DNA of 64,000 nucleotides from NCBI RefSeq assembly GCF_963678635.1, contig NC_087063.1, forward strand, positions 61,419,850 to 61,483,849. The letters are read 5' to 3'. The position numbers were made by a program, and so were the translations under genes. The DNA is from Symsagittifera roscoffensis (taxonomy: Eukaryota > Xenacoelomorpha > Acoela > Convolutidae). A model generated the notes under the pieces. That model searched no databases and was not told the DNA's origin. It saw only the letters and a program-made list of their open reading frames with translations. Shown here one piece after another: positions 10,501 to 22,617 of the stretch (positions within the stretch are counted from its first letter, which is position 1; every line of letters begins with the position of its first letter).

Positions 10501-12400
10501 AAAAACTCGATGCAGTTTTTTGTACTTTGATCAAATTTGCTTGATATCTCAAAACTTACTAAACTTCATTTTTTTCTAAAAATAATGAATAATTTTGCAT
10601 GAAAAAAATTGTAGCTGTGTTCTTTGAAATTTGTGTGAGTAAACAATCAAAATGATTGAACTGCATTGTTGTATTGAAAACAACTCACACAAATTTGATA
10701 TTCTTTCTTTTTTTCCATTAAAAATCTTTTACGCCAAATTTTCAAGTGAAATGAAACATGCCTTGCACAAATTAAGCATATTGAAACGTGTTTTCTTACT
10801 TTATAATTACTTTTGCAAGTGAAACTTTTTTTACTTAACAGATAATTTTTTCTGGCGTTTCTTTCTCAATCAATTCTTTCTCAATAAGACTAACAGTTGG
10901 TTGTTTGTAGTTGCCGCGTTTATTGCTGTGCCCAGGAGTTTGTTTTTTCAGAGCAGAGGAAGAATTCGATTAAGGTGTTTTTTTTCTCTAACTGCGCCGA
11001 CTTTTTGCTTATTAGTGAAAAAATTGGGCAAAATTCAGTATTATGAAATTGAAACAACTGAGTGCCAAATTAGGGGCTTAGGAAATTAGACAACAAACAA
11101 ATAAGACGGTCAGAAATTAACTGATTTTGGACGATAACTTGCGCGCATATTGCTTCAGTAATCGGCTATCCATCCAATTTGATTTAGTCTGTGAACTACT
11201 TTGTATTAGTCGGCCGAAATACTTTATGTCACACCAGAACAATTGGAGTGCAATGTCTTGCTTTCGAACTGGCCGAAATAATGAAAAAAAATTGTCAAAT
11301 TGGTTTCATTTCTTTAAAAAATTGATTATTCAACTCAATTAACCGAACTTAAAAATATTGATATCATCTTCAAAGGTTTTGTTTTTTAATGATTATTTGT
11401 GGACAAAATTGCCAAAAAACAAAGAAATTGAAAAAAAACTCGATGCAATTAATTGTATTAGGATCAAATTTGCTTGATACCTCAAAACTTACTAGCTTAA
11501 TTTTTTTCTAAAAATAATGAATAATTTCGCACGAAAAAAATTATAGCTGTGTTCTTTGAAATTTGTGTGAGTAAACAATCATAATGGCCAAAATAATGGA
11601 AAAAAAATGTCAAATTGGTTTCATTTCTTTAAAAAATTGATTATTCACCTCAATTAAGTGAACTTAAAAATATTGATATCATTTTCAAAGGTTTTGTTTT
11701 TTTAATGATTATTTGTGGACAAAATTGCCAAAAAACAAAAAAATTGAAAAAACACTCAATGCAATTTATTGTATTAGGATCAAATTTGCTTGATATCTCA
11801 AAATTTACTAAACTTCTTTTTTTTTCTAAAAATATTGAATAATTTCGCATGAAAAAAATTATAGCTGTGTTTTTTGAAATTTGTGTGAGTAAACAATCAA
11901 AATGATTGAACTGCATTGTTTTATTGAAAACAATAGTTTATCTTTTACGCCAAATTTTCAAGTGAAATGAAACATGCCATGCCAAAGTTAAGCATGTTGA
12001 AACGTGTTTTCTTATTTTATTTTTACTTTTTCCGGTGGACTTTGCAAGTGAACTTTTTTTTACTTAACCGATAATTTTTTCTGGTGTTTCTTTCTCAATC
12101 AATTCTTTCTCAATCAATTCTTTCTCAATAAGACTAACAGTTGGTTGTTTGTAGTTGCGGCGTTTATTTTTTTGCCCAGGAGTTTGTTTTTTCAGAGCAG
12201 AGGAAGAATTCGATAAAGGTGTTTTTTATTCTAACTGCGCCGACATTTTGCTTATAAGTGAACAAATTGGGCAAAATTCAGTATTATGAAAACCGAAACA
12301 ACTGAGTGCCAAATTAGGGGCTTAGGAAATTGGACAACAAACAAATAAGACGATCAGAAATTAACTGATTTTGGACGATAACTTGCGCGCATATTGCTTC
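7501..12400 (+). repeat. A/B composite satellite array
   Basis: Two unit types alternate. Unit A is 315 bp, from GGCCGAAATAATGAAAAAAA to GTGAGTAAACAATCAAAATG. It starts at 7501, 7816, 8131, 9076, 10020, 10336, 11271 and 11586. Unit B is about 620-630 bp, from ATTGAACTGCATTGTTGTAT to GCAATGTCTTGCTTTCGAACT, at about 8446, 9393, 10655 and 11905, the last cut short. The order is A A A B A B A A B A A B. A+B behaves as a 944-945 bp higher-order unit. Short open frames (about 71 codons across each B/A junction) repeat with the unit and show drift without clear protein constraint. Read as satellite DNA. Confidence 0.8.
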
Positions 12401-12910
12401 ATGTTTGTTCACAGATTAAATTAAATTTTGGTTAGTAAATAATAGTCGTCCAAACACACATCAGGTTATTTATGTCACAATTGAATAAGTTATGGATTCA
12501 CTTTTTTCCTTTTAACTTACAATATTAGTTTTGATTAGTTGTGTGATCATAGACTCTTTTTATTTTCGTGCAAATTTTTTCTGAACAAAAAATTTTGTTG
12601 GTCCAATTCTTATTGCCAAAGAGTTTTTGCCGTCCTTCCATTTCTTTACGGTCATCTATTTTTTGTCTCCAATTTCCTAGGCTCCGCTAAAATAACCAAC
12701 GGAGTATTTTTCTTACAACCTCTGTTTATTTGCTTTAAATGGAAAACCTATTATGTGTCCATCAGAGCAACTGCATCAGAAAATTTCTTGACACAGAAAA
12801 AAAGAACAACAAAATCTTTCTTTCAAGTTTTGTTTCGCTTTATTGTATTAATTTTTTTTTGAACGAAATTTTTTGCCCCAATGGCTTCCAGTTGATTCTC
12901 CATTTTGGCT
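12400..12910 (+). repeat. segment X, copy 1
   Basis: About 0.5 kb following the truncated last B unit (from CATGTTTGTTCACAGATT). It recurs at 14470-14890 after the second array. The 12750-12840 part, including CAGAAAATTTCTTGACACAG, is absent from the second copy. A 107-codon + strand frame (12539-12862) depends on that part and is not conserved in the other copy, so I do not call a gene. Confidence 0.55.
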
Positions 12911-12949
12911 CTGATTAGGAGTTTTAGAGATTTGTTTTAGAGTTTTAGA

Positions 12950-13660
12950 GTGTTGTAGAGCTTTGCATTCGGGTACGTTTTAGTTTTTCCTTTTTTTCAG
13001 CGCAAAACCAGATACCACAAGCAATCATCCAAATAGGTCCGGTAATATATCATAATAAAACTCTTTCCGTTGTGATTCGAACCAAATATTTTTTTTCAAA
13101 TGTCCAGGAAAGCCATTATAAAATTTTTGATTTTTTGTCTAATTTCGAGGGAGTACAGCGAGCAAGCAGGCCTAATTATGGCATAATTTAGACGGTTTAC
13201 AATAGTTAACTTATGCCTAATTTCAATTTTATTCGAGTACAATTCGGTTTTTAACCTCAATTTCAGAACCAAAAACTTCAAAAACTCAAAAAATTTCTGC
13301 AAAAAAAATACGCAAATTTTTTAAAAAAATTTTTCATGTTTTATTTTGTGTTTTCTAATCATTGTTTTTCAAATACTGATGTCCAATTTTCCAAATTGCC
13401 TGTTTTACTATACATTTTGTAATTGCAGGTTTTTGTTCAGACCTTTTTATCAAACCTTGCAAAAAAAACGAAACTAATTTGAAAGAGAAAAGTTTGTGTC
13501 TTTTAATCGGCTATCCTTGTTTCAAATTAGTTTTTGCGGCATCAACTTTGAGTAGCACTGGAAAATGTTCCAAAGGCTTATATATTTTTAAAAAATTTGT
13601 AAAAAGCATAGTTTTCCGATAAACAACAATAAATTGGAGAGCAATGTCTTGCTTTCGAAC
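12950..13660 (+). repeat. Y family repeat, copy 3
   Basis: Near-collinear with 6760-7500. It shares TTTGCATTCGGGTACGTTTT, GATACCACAAGCAATCATCC, GAGGGAGTACAGCGAGCAAG, and GATAAACAACAATAAATTGG immediately before the satellite unit at 13662. It lacks part of the CAAACCACGC...CTCAGTAATCGG segment. Marks the start of the second Y-A/B-X block. Confidence 0.6.
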
Positions 13661-13661
13661 T

Positions 13662-14470
13662 GGCCGAAATAATGAAAAAAAATTGTCAAATTGGTTTCAT
13701 TTCTTTAAAAAATTGATTATTCACCTCAATTAACCGAACTTAAAAATATTGATATCATCTTCAAAGGTTTTATTTTTTTAATGATTATTTGTGGACAAAA
13801 TTGCCAAAAAACAAAGAAATTGAAAAAAACTCGATGCAATTTATTGTATTAGGTTCAAATTTGCTTGATACCTCAAAACTTACTAGCTTCATTTTTTTCT
13901 AAAAATAATGAATAATTTCGCACGAAAAAAATGATAGCTGTGTTCTTTGAAATTTGTGTGAGTAAACAATCAAAATGATTGAACTGCATTGTTGTATTGA
14001 AAACAATAGTTTTAAAACATTCTTTCTTTTTTTCCATTAAAGATCTTTTACGCCAAATTTTCCAGTGAAATGAAACATGCCTTGCACAAATTAAGCATAT
14101 TGAAACGTGTTTTCCTATTTCATTATTACTTTTGCAAGTGAACTTTTTTTACTTAACCGATAATTTTTTCTGGTGTTTCTTTCTCAATCAATTCTTTCTC
14201 AATAAGACTAACAGCTGGTTGTTTGTAGTTGCGGCGTTTATTTTGTGCCCAGGAGTTTGTTTTTTTCAGAGCAGAGGAAGAATTCGATAAAGGTGTTTTT
14301 TTCTCTAACTGCGCCGACATTTTGCTTATAAGTGAACAAATTGGGCAAAATTCAGTATTATGAAAACCGAAACAACTGAGTGCCAAATTAGGGGCTTAGG
14401 AAATTGGACAACAAACAAATAAGACGATCAGAAATTAACTGATTTTGGACGATAACTTGCGCGCATATTG
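13662..14470 (+). repeat. A/B satellite, short second array
   Basis: One A unit (13662-13976) followed by one truncated B unit (13977-14470). The B unit breaks at the same point as the last B of the large array (GCGCATATTGCTTC, then CATGTTTGTTCACAG). This shared breakpoint shows that the whole Y-A/B-X block was duplicated. The left array was then expanded, or the right one contracted. Confidence 0.7.
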
Positions 14471-14890
14471 CTTCATGTTTGTTCACAGATTAAATTAAAT
14501 TTTGGTTAGTAAATAATAGTCGTCCAAACACACATCAGGTTATTTATGTCACAATTGAATAAGTTATGGATTCACTTTTTTCCATTTAACTTACAATATT
14601 AGTTTTGATTAGTTGTGTGATCATAGACTCTTTTTGTTTTCGTGCAACTTCAATCTGAACAAAAAACTTTGTTGGTCCAATTCTTATTGTCTTAGAGTTT
14701 TTGCCGTCATTCCATTTCTTTGCGGTCATCTAACTTTTTGTCTCCAATTTCCTAGGCTCCGCTAAAATAACCAACGGATTATGTTTTTTACAACCTCTGA
14801 TTAATTTTTCCTTGAACGAAATTTTTTGCCCCAATGGCTTCCAGTTGATTCTCCATTTTGGCTCTGATTAGGAGTTTTAGAGTTTTGTTT
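14470..14890 (+). repeat. segment X, copy 2
   Basis: Aligns with 12400-12910 from GTTTGTTCACAGATTAAATT to GGCTCTGATTAGGAGTTTTAG, with an internal deletion of about 90 bp. No gene. Confidence 0.55.
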
Positions 14891-14929
14891 TTTCACTAAG
14901 AAGAACAAGCATGTGGGTGAATCACAAAA

Positions 14930-15525
14930 ACATGTGTTTAACGGATGTCGCTCCAGCTTGAAAAGATAATAGATATCAACAAGGATGGACGGCAGCTGAG
15001 CAAGAAGCACAGAATGTTTCGATCATAGTTTTAAAAAACTGAAAAACATTTTTTTTTTCAAATTTTAGTCGTTTTTTCTGCGTAGTGTGACAAAAAAATT
15101 TGAAGAACAAAAAGAAATGAGGAATATTCAACTTTGATAGAAAAAAAGGCCAATTGGAAAACAATTTTTCTAGAGAAATGACAAGAAAACTTGGAAAAAT
15201 TGTCGGAAAAATTCAAAAAAAAATTTTGAAAATTTTGTTTCCTACTAAGTTTTTTCGACTTTTGGCTTGAATTTGGACCAAAAGTCAAAAATTTTAAACA
15301 GTTTATTTTCGAAACTCAGAAGATTTTGTTTTCAAATTTATAGAAGGTCGTTCGAAGCACTACTAAAAGGGTTTTAATTTGTTGTATCACTCGACCCACT
15401 CCAATGATTACTCGTGGTACCTGAGTTTGCGTTGAAATCATAACAAGAAGAAAAAAATTAAATCACACCTGATTACAAAGTTCCTCCACATTTCTTAAAT
15501 GGTCGGAACACTAATTAATCAACCT
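14930..15525 (-). repeat. Y family repeat, inverted copy
   Basis: Reverse-complement relative of the Y copies: GAGCAAGAAGCACAGAATG and TCGATCATAGTTTT (about 15000-15035) match the inverted end of copy 1, and CTCCACATTTCTTAAATGG near 15483 matches its start. It is diverged and shows short open frames only. Confidence 0.5.
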
Positions 15526-16523
15526 AATTTTATCTTATTTTTGAATTGCTTGCAGTATTTGAATGTCGCTCAAAGATAAATCAGTATTTCAAATTTTTTT
15601 TATTGTAGCTGTTAAAATGATTGTTTTCGAGATTTTGAGATGTTGTCAAATAGGAAAAAATTTCATATAAATCTTCAGCTTGTTCGTATTCAGAATACCA
15701 AAAGAAAGTCAAATTTGGTTATCAACAGTTTTCTAATCCTTAACTTGGCTATCAATCCTATCAGTTTTAACAAATTAGGAGATACAAAGGTTTTTATCTT
15801 TTCGCCTACTTAACCGATGAAATTGGTCACAGTGAAACTTTGTAAAATAAACATGGACCTTAATTGAAAACAGATTCACAATGTCTATATGATTCAGACC
15901 AAAAAAATAGCATCTCAAGAGACAACCCATTCTTAAGGATTTGAAGTTTGAATTACATGAAGTTTTTTAGTTTTACTTTACTGACTAAAAAAGCGGAAAT
16001 GAACACCTATTTTGCAAACCTGGATCAATAATTTTAAATCGTACAGAAAATTGTATCAAATTCAAGCTATACTGAAACAAAGTCATCTAAAGAAGAAATT
16101 GTTTGTTGAAATAATTTAAAATCTATTAGATTTTTAACCTCTTAGGTTTGCAGACATGAAGAAAAGAGTGTTTTTTGTTTTATCTGATTAAAAGATGAAC
16201 AAAAAAAATGAAAAGGGTATCGCAAAACCCAAAATATAACAATTACAATATAGGAAATAATATAGATCTGGTTGAGTAGAATTGTTCAGACCTTATGATG
16301 AGATTTTTTTCGGATTTTTTTCCAAACATTTTTGAATAACCTGTTCAATAAACTAAAATAAAACAAAATTAAAAAATCACTCCTCAGTGCAATTCATTTT
16401 TTGATATTCAAGAGGTTACTACCTCCTACGTAATTGATGAGAGTGAACGTTTATTTCACCAAACTGGACCAATAATTTTTAAAATTATGAAAATTTATCA
16501 AGTGTCAGAAGATCTACTTAACA
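15525..16523. other. unassigned stretch
   Basis: AT-rich sequence without repeats, RNA genes or coding frames that I can support. Confidence 0.5.
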
Positions 16524-17289
16524 CCCGCATCCAGTTTCAAGCATTAATAATTGAATATATTATGATTTTAGTACCAGTCTTACAAAACTTGAGGAAAAGC
16601 TGATTATGATCAATTACTAATACTTTTTGAAATGAAATATTATCAATTATAATACATTTTAATCGATTATAATCGATTGTTTTTATCCAAATTTCTGATT
16701 TATTTGTTTTGCAGAAAAATCAATTATAATCAAATATAAATGGAAAAAATCCCTTTTTTTGCCCATTTTGTTTTCGACCCTCCACCTGAATTGATTACAT
16801 TTTATGCTTTTTGTAGACGTTGGTTTATTGACCGCCAAAAAATCAGCACACTGCTTTAGTTTCATGATTTAAAGAGAAGAGTTATAATTCACATACCGCG
16901 GGATTCTTTCAATTAAAATGATCTCTATGAAACTTTTATTCAGTGCTAAAGCTTTGTATTCAGAAGACCCAAAGAGTGACATGACATCTCACTTTCTGAG
17001 TTTTTGACAGAAAAAAGGATTATAATCTATTATAATAGATTATATTTGATTATAAGAGACTATAAGAGTTTATAAGAGATTATAAGATATTATAGGATAC
17101 TTTCGGTAAAATTATAACCAATTACAATTGATTTCACTTTATTATATTGTCACGAAAAATGTTATCATTATAAGGTATTATATATCGCTTAAACATCTAA
17201 AATTGGCGCTTATAATTAATTATAATTTTGATAAAATACAATTATAATTGTAATATATTCGATTATTTTCACTTTTTACCGAGTGCGGG
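16524..17289. mobile_element. MITE-like element, copy 2 (CCCGCATCC family)
   Basis: Begins CCCGCATCCAGTTTCAAGCA, matching both ends of the 4811-5793 element, and ends GAGTGCGGG, an imperfect inverted terminus. The interior again carries ATTATAATCGATTATAATCG type words (about 16665) and many ATTATAAT half-words (about 17015-17260). It is shorter (766 bp) and more decayed. No coding capacity. Confidence 0.55.
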
Positions 17290-17969
17290 CAATCTGTCTC
17301 GAGAAAGGGGCTAGGTTGTTAAAAAGATTAAGTTACCAGAACTAACAAATAATCAGCGTGCAGCAAAGATAGTATTCCACAAAAAAAATCCAGTGCTAAT
17401 TCATTGTGTTTATTGGAGGGAGGAGATTTTTTAGTAGATACTATAGGGGATTCTAAAATAGAACCGATTCAGGCCATATCAAAAAGCTACTTCTCAGTTG
17501 TCAAAAAGATGAGATTTTTTTCGTTCTGCTGTTACTTAGTGAATTTTTTCTAAAACCTTTTGTGATTCAGATGACCCATATGACATCAAAGGAAAAGTTT
17601 AATCTCAGAAGACTCAAGTGGGCTTTTTACTCCTTTTATAAAAAACTTTTCCATACATAAGTTTTCGCAAACTAGATTTAGTGCTATAAAATGTAGCGCT
17701 ATAGTTTTGAGCTCCGGTAACGGTGAAAAATTGTTGGAACGGTTTATTTCTATGCGTTTTAATTTGTAGCTGCAAATTCTACCCCTTGAGGAAGATATTT
17801 TCGAAAAACTCAATAGGAGTTTAATATTTAGCATTGACTGCGCAGCCTATCAAACAAACGTTAACTCTTTTAATAAGCAACTTTTCGATCTTTTCGACCT
17901 TTTCGCCCAAAATTGAAAATTTTCGATTAATCATAACTTTTTAAACATATTTCAGAGAGTATTTTAGCA
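17290..17969. other. unassigned stretch
   Basis: Nothing recognisable. An 82-codon - strand frame (17586-17834) shows no domain and no splice context. Confidence 0.45.
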
Positions 17970-18392
17970 CAGGGGCGAATTTAGGGGGGGGGGGGGGGGA
18001 GAGGCGGGGTGGCGGACGCCTTCTTCTCAGGGATTCGACCACGTACCGACCCACAGGGTCTCACCCTTTGTACTATTTTGAGATATCCATTTTTGGCTGG
18101 CAGGCCCTTTAATTTTTCTAAGGCGCCAATCTATATTATTTTTAAGGCAGGCGCGTGCGCCAAAAAAAAACACTATTTTTTTCTCAAAATTTTCCAAAAA
18201 GTGCCCAAAAACGTATTTTTTTTTCAAAAACTTGCCTGCGGTGCAGAAAATTTGGTCAAAATGGGGTAATTATCATGATCTGGGAGAGCTCAGAAAGTCA
18301 AATTGTTCGAACTAAAAAAAAAAGGCCGACAAAATTTTGGATTTTTTTTTAAAATCCGCCGCCCCCTCGAGAAAATTCTAGATCCGCCCCTG
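17970..18392. mobile_element. hAT-like MITE with CAGGGGCGGAT-type termini
   Basis: The left end is CAGGGGCGAATTTAGG and the right end CTAGATCCGCCCCTG, inverted repeats of the CAGGGGCGGATCTAG type common in hAT-related MITEs. The flanks are TTTTAGCA (17962-17969) and TTTAAGCG (18393-18400), which match at 6 of 8 positions, as expected for an aged 8-bp target duplication. A run of G follows the left terminus. Relatives with the same body (ATTCGACC, TTTGAGATATC, TTTTTGGCTGG) occur at 33965-34287, and fragments at 35270-35430, 37238-37470 and 39297-39600. Non-coding. Confidence 0.7.
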
Positions 18393-19580
18393 TTTAAGCG
18401 AGGCGTTTTCATTGGTCAAATGTTGCAAGACACTCATTTCTACTAAGCTTTGTTTCATATGCTTAACGTTTTTTTCATCAATTTCAAAATAAAAACTCTA
18501 GACAAATTCACCTCTTTTAAACCAGACGCATAAAATCATGCAAAATTACAGAAACAGTTGAAACTTTTTCTCAAAGAACTTGAGACTGTAAATGATTTAA
18601 CAACTAAAACAAATTACTTAAATGGAAGTATCATAGCAAAAAAAGCTTCTACAAACGTTTTAAAAATTTTGACGCTTATGAACCTTTTTATATTGGCAAT
18701 GGATCAAAGGGATTCGCTAATCTCAGTTTTCGGAAAAAATTGGTAACTCGCTTATCCTTGAAATATAAACTTGAAATAAACGAGGAGGCGTAAATCGCGT
18801 GGGTTCCAATCAAACATTGAAATAATACTATAAGGAGATCAACTCAGTCATTTAATGAAATTATGTATCTTGAAAGCCAAGAAAGTCAATTTTTAATATT
18901 AGATCAATATTCTATTGCTGAAATTAGCTTCTTTTTTACTATGAAATCATGTTTATTTTTTGAAGCCGACAAAAGTAACAAATGGCAGAGATCAACCGTA
19001 AAAATCGTAGGTTTTCAGATGAAAACCGAGCTTCAAAGCTATTGTCATGTTTTGGTTCAATGAATTAAGCTATCAAGTTTTATGAAAACTATCTTTTGAT
19101 ATTGCAAACACAACAAAACAACAATAACTCATTAACTATTTAAATTTCAACGTGAAAATTAATTTAAATGATGTGGGTGAGGTTTAGTTTCCGAAAAACG
19201 GAATCACCAATGAATGGGTGACCCTATCCCATTAGAACCACCGTGTCCTCCCCAGCATAATGGAAAATTCGATCAAAGTTCTAGCTGCAAAATTTGTCCC
19301 TTTAGGAAATTAATATTTGCATTTTTTGTAAATTTTTTGAAGACGGTTGTGAGTTGTGAACTGATAATATTTGAAAGATTGCGGAAAATCCCTATTCGAG
19401 TTTTTTGTAACTTTCACGCACATTCCGGCCCCTGTAATCAGGCTGAAGTTATTTTTTGAGAGTCTAGTGTCCTTATGTGTTGCTGAATTGTGACTGTTCA
19501 ACACGGCTGAAAGCAGATATGCTGAAGTAAAAAAAATTGCTCAAAGACAATACGAACTTACAAAAAAAAGCTTATAGACA
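18393..19580. other. unassigned stretch
   Basis: AT-rich, with several short open frames on both strands (longest 81 codons), none with a recognisable domain. No repeat copies seen. Confidence 0.45.
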
Positions 19581-19740
19581 AACTTTAGGGTCGGTCAGCC
19601 AAAAATGTCTTAAAATAGTACCAAAAGGAGGACCCTTTGAGTTGATAAGGGAAGAAGCTTCCGTAAATAAAACAAAGATAGCCCGGTTGCTGTGCCAGTA
19701 GCACAGAATATTCCGACCACTGTAATACAATTAAAGCAAC
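19580..19740. repeat. fragments of the hAT-like MITE and Y repeats
   Basis: GGGTCGGTCAGCCAAAAATG followed by TCTTAAAATAGTACCAAA at about 19588-19625 matches, in reverse orientation, the body of the MITE at 17970. GTAGCACAGAATATTCCGACC near 19697 matches the inverted Y block at 15010. Small decayed pieces only. Confidence 0.4.
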
Positions 19741-19994
19741 ATAAAAGTAGGGAAAGAGACGGATTCTTAAATTCTTGTAATTTTTTTGCTGAGGGTTGGA
19801 AGATTCTCATTTAGATAACCATCAGCATTATTGAAAACTGAGTCCCATCAAATAGTTTTTTTTCACTAAATTGAGAAGTGCACAATTGAGATTGTAATAT
19901 AACAAAGGTGAAAATAAATTGAGTAAAAAATATTGTTTCTTAGTCTTTGCTAGTAATTTTTTAGACGCAAATTTCTGAGCAGTTCTTGTTCGAT

Positions 19995-22157
19995 CGAGAA
20001 TTGTATCAAGTTTTTGTCCCCCTTTTCTGTCTTGTGATCTATTCAGATTTCTTTCCTTGTTCTGTTGTTATTTAGTCTATCTTGTCAAAAGTCAGGGCCA
20101 TAATTTTCTGTCAATTTCAGTACTACCCCAAAGTGATAATTAGTAGTGTAGCTCAGATCCAGATCGCAGTCTCAAATTCGTCAGACTAATATTAATTTAA
20201 GTATAGGTCAAATGTCCTTGTTAGCAAAAACGAACACATCCAAAAGTTCTGCTGCTCGGCGGTAATAGTAAGCCCTATTTTGGCATCAAAAAGCCAAGAT
20301 AGAAATAATTTTTTTCAAGTGGTAAATTTAAAACTTTGAAGAAGGAATAACTTGTAAGAACTTTAAACGGAATAACTTGTAAGAACCAATTAATTCAGTA
20401 TTGGTATTTATTCCTTCTGAAATTTGCGCCAGATTTGATAAGCATTTATTTGAGCTGCCTTGAAATTCTTTCGATGACCTTCAAACTCTTTCGAGTATAT
20501 TCGGGAAGTTTCCAATCCAACCAATAAGTGATTTCGGGTAATCGCTTTGTAACCATCAATGCCATCCGAAACTGATGTGAGAAGTCTTTGGTTTAGAATG
20601 CCTTCAACTATGAAGTCAAAAGTGGTAAAAAGGTCCTCCGTCAAGTTTTGTGTTCACATGACATCATAGAATGCTTTTTTTTGCACTTCTCACAAGTCTT
20701 TTCCATATACCTCTAAAGTGTGGTTCGTTTGGTGGATATAATCTCCATTCGATGTATCGTTTTACCGTTGATTCTTCCTTTTCCGGCGACCATAATTTAA
20801 TTTGATCTTGTAATTTATTATTCGTTCCAACAAAATTCGTCCCATTGTCGCTCACGATGAGATCCGGCTTACCTCTTGGAGCTATGAATCAAGAGCAACT
20901 TTAAGATGCACGGCTCTCGTTGTGAGACAAGTCGTCAGACATATTCATATTTTTCTGGCGATCTCCTTACTTTTACATTGAAAGGTCCAAAGTAATCTAC
21001 ACTAGTATTTTTGAAAGGTCTTGTGAAATCCATCCTGAAATCAAGTAAGTCTGCCATCAGTGGAGACCCAATCCTCTGCGATAACTTTCTACAGTGTACG
21101 CAAATAGCCTTGATTTGTCTGATTTTGTTTCTTAGCACAATAATTCAGTAAGTCTCGAAAACCATGCTTCTGAAATGTTCGATCCCAATTTGATAATTTT
21201 CCAGATGTTCATTTATCAGGAAAATTACAATTACATGGTGTTTTGATTCCAAAATAATTGCATGCTTTTATACGAAAGATAAGTCTTTTGAACTTATCAA
21301 TCTGCATCTTGCTTTTATCAACCCTTATGCATCAATAAAGGGATTCAATTTTTCAAGATGAGTTCGTTCTTCTCTCTGAAATTTTTTTGTTGAACACACT
21401 TGAAGATAGTTTTCGCAGCTTGATGCTTTTTTTTTCAGCCGTTATAGACAGTTATTGGGGTTTCTCTTTCCTTGTTGCTCTCATAACCTAAGCAACTGTG
21501 TTCTGAAGTCTTTAGAGTTACTTAATCTATGCCAATTGCCCAAAAGTTCAATAATTGTAACCTACTACAATCTTCTTCTATTACTTCTTTTCACTTCAAC
21601 AAGTTTGATGTTTAATTGATTTTGCTATTCCTCTTCACTCTTTATCCAGGTCGGCCCGTGTAACAAGTTAATTTCAAGTATTTGTGCTATTGTGAGTCCT
21701 CTTGTGCCTAGATCTGCAGGACTCATTTCACCTTTAACTTGTCTCCATCTATTTGTTGTCGTGGTGTCGATATCATTGAGACGAAGATCGGCAACTTCTT
21801 TTCAGAAGAAAACTAAGCTAATACTGTGCTCGAATCTGACTACATGCAGATTTTGTTCACAGTGTTTCTATGTAATTCCAGTATGTTGTCTTTAATTCAG
21901 CACCTCTAAACGTGGTATGTTTAGTTGATTTTTCGGCGCAAATTTTGTTTCTCCAACAAGAAAAAAAAACGTCTTTAGTGTCATTTTGCTCTGATTCAAA
22001 AAGTAAGCAACTGCCTATAGTCCTTCAAGTGAAGCATCAACGAACACGTGGAGATCAATTTCTCTCTCTGTTGAAATGAAATTGAAGTAAGTTTTTAGGA
22101 TTTCAAAGTTTTTGATTTGTGTAAGTTCTTTTCTCCAAGACTCGTATAAAGAACTTT
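19995..22157 (-). repeat. BEL/Pao 3'-half tandem unit 1 (640-bp deletion)
   Basis: First and most diverged unit of the 2807-bp array. It starts with GAGAATTGTATCAAGTTTTTG, like units 2-4. At 20400 it passes directly from AATTCAGTA to TTGGTATTTATTCCTTCTG, skipping about 640 bp that hold the SGNH-like frame in the other units. On the - strand it retains integrase pieces at 21138-20935 (C-x2-C of the zinc domain, then VDYFGPF with the first catalytic Asp) and 20855-20664 (SDNGTNF with the second Asp). It lacks the 33-bp internal duplication present in units 2-4. Confidence 0.8.
20408..21138 (-). pseudogene. BEL/Pao integrase remnant, unit 1
   Basis: The integrase reads in pieces. 21138-20935 includes ICVHCRKLSQRIGSPLMADL and VDYFGPFNVKV. 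20855-20664 includes SDNGTNFVG and PPNEPHFRGIWKRLVRS. 20644-20408 is the C-terminal region. The pieces are separated by stops or frame changes. The residue 49 positions after the second catalytic Asp is Lys (GIWKRLV), where BEL/Pao integrases normally have Glu (GG-x-WERLV). The enzyme would therefore be inactive even if the frame were intact. Confidence 0.75.
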
Positions 22158-22617
22158 TCTCCGAGAATTGTATCAAGTTTTTGTCCCCCTTTTCTGTCTT
22201 GTGATCTATTCAGATTTCTTCCCTTGTTCTGTTGTTATTTAGTCTAACTTGTCAAGAGTCAGGGCCATAATTTTCTGTCAATTTAAGTACTACCCCGAAG
22301 TGATAATTAGTAGTGTAGCTCAGATCCAGATCGCAGTCTCAAATGCCTAATATTAATTTAAGTATAGGTCAAATGTCCTTGTTAGCAAAAACGAACACAT
22401 CCAAAAGTTCTGCTGCTCGGCGGTAATAGTAAGCCCTATTTTGGCATCAAAAAGCCAAGATAGAAATATTTTTTTTTTCAAGTGGTAAATTTAAAACTTT
22501 GAAGTAACGGAATAACTTGTAAGAACCAATTAATTCAGTATAATCAAACAAAACATCCTAGTATTATGAGTAAGAATGATTTATCTTGAATGCCACCGGC
22601 CAAACAAGATGAGTAAA

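Noticed and set aside
8932-11342. Repeated 71-codon frames across B/A satellite junctions as a small gene family
   Set aside because: They recur only because the satellite recurs. Flanks are equally conserved, and there is no sign of protein-level constraint.
12539-12862. 107-codon + strand frame as a possible membrane protein gene
   Set aside because: It lies in segment X and depends on about 90 bp missing from the other X copy. It has no splice context and hydrophobicity that follows from T-rich sequence.
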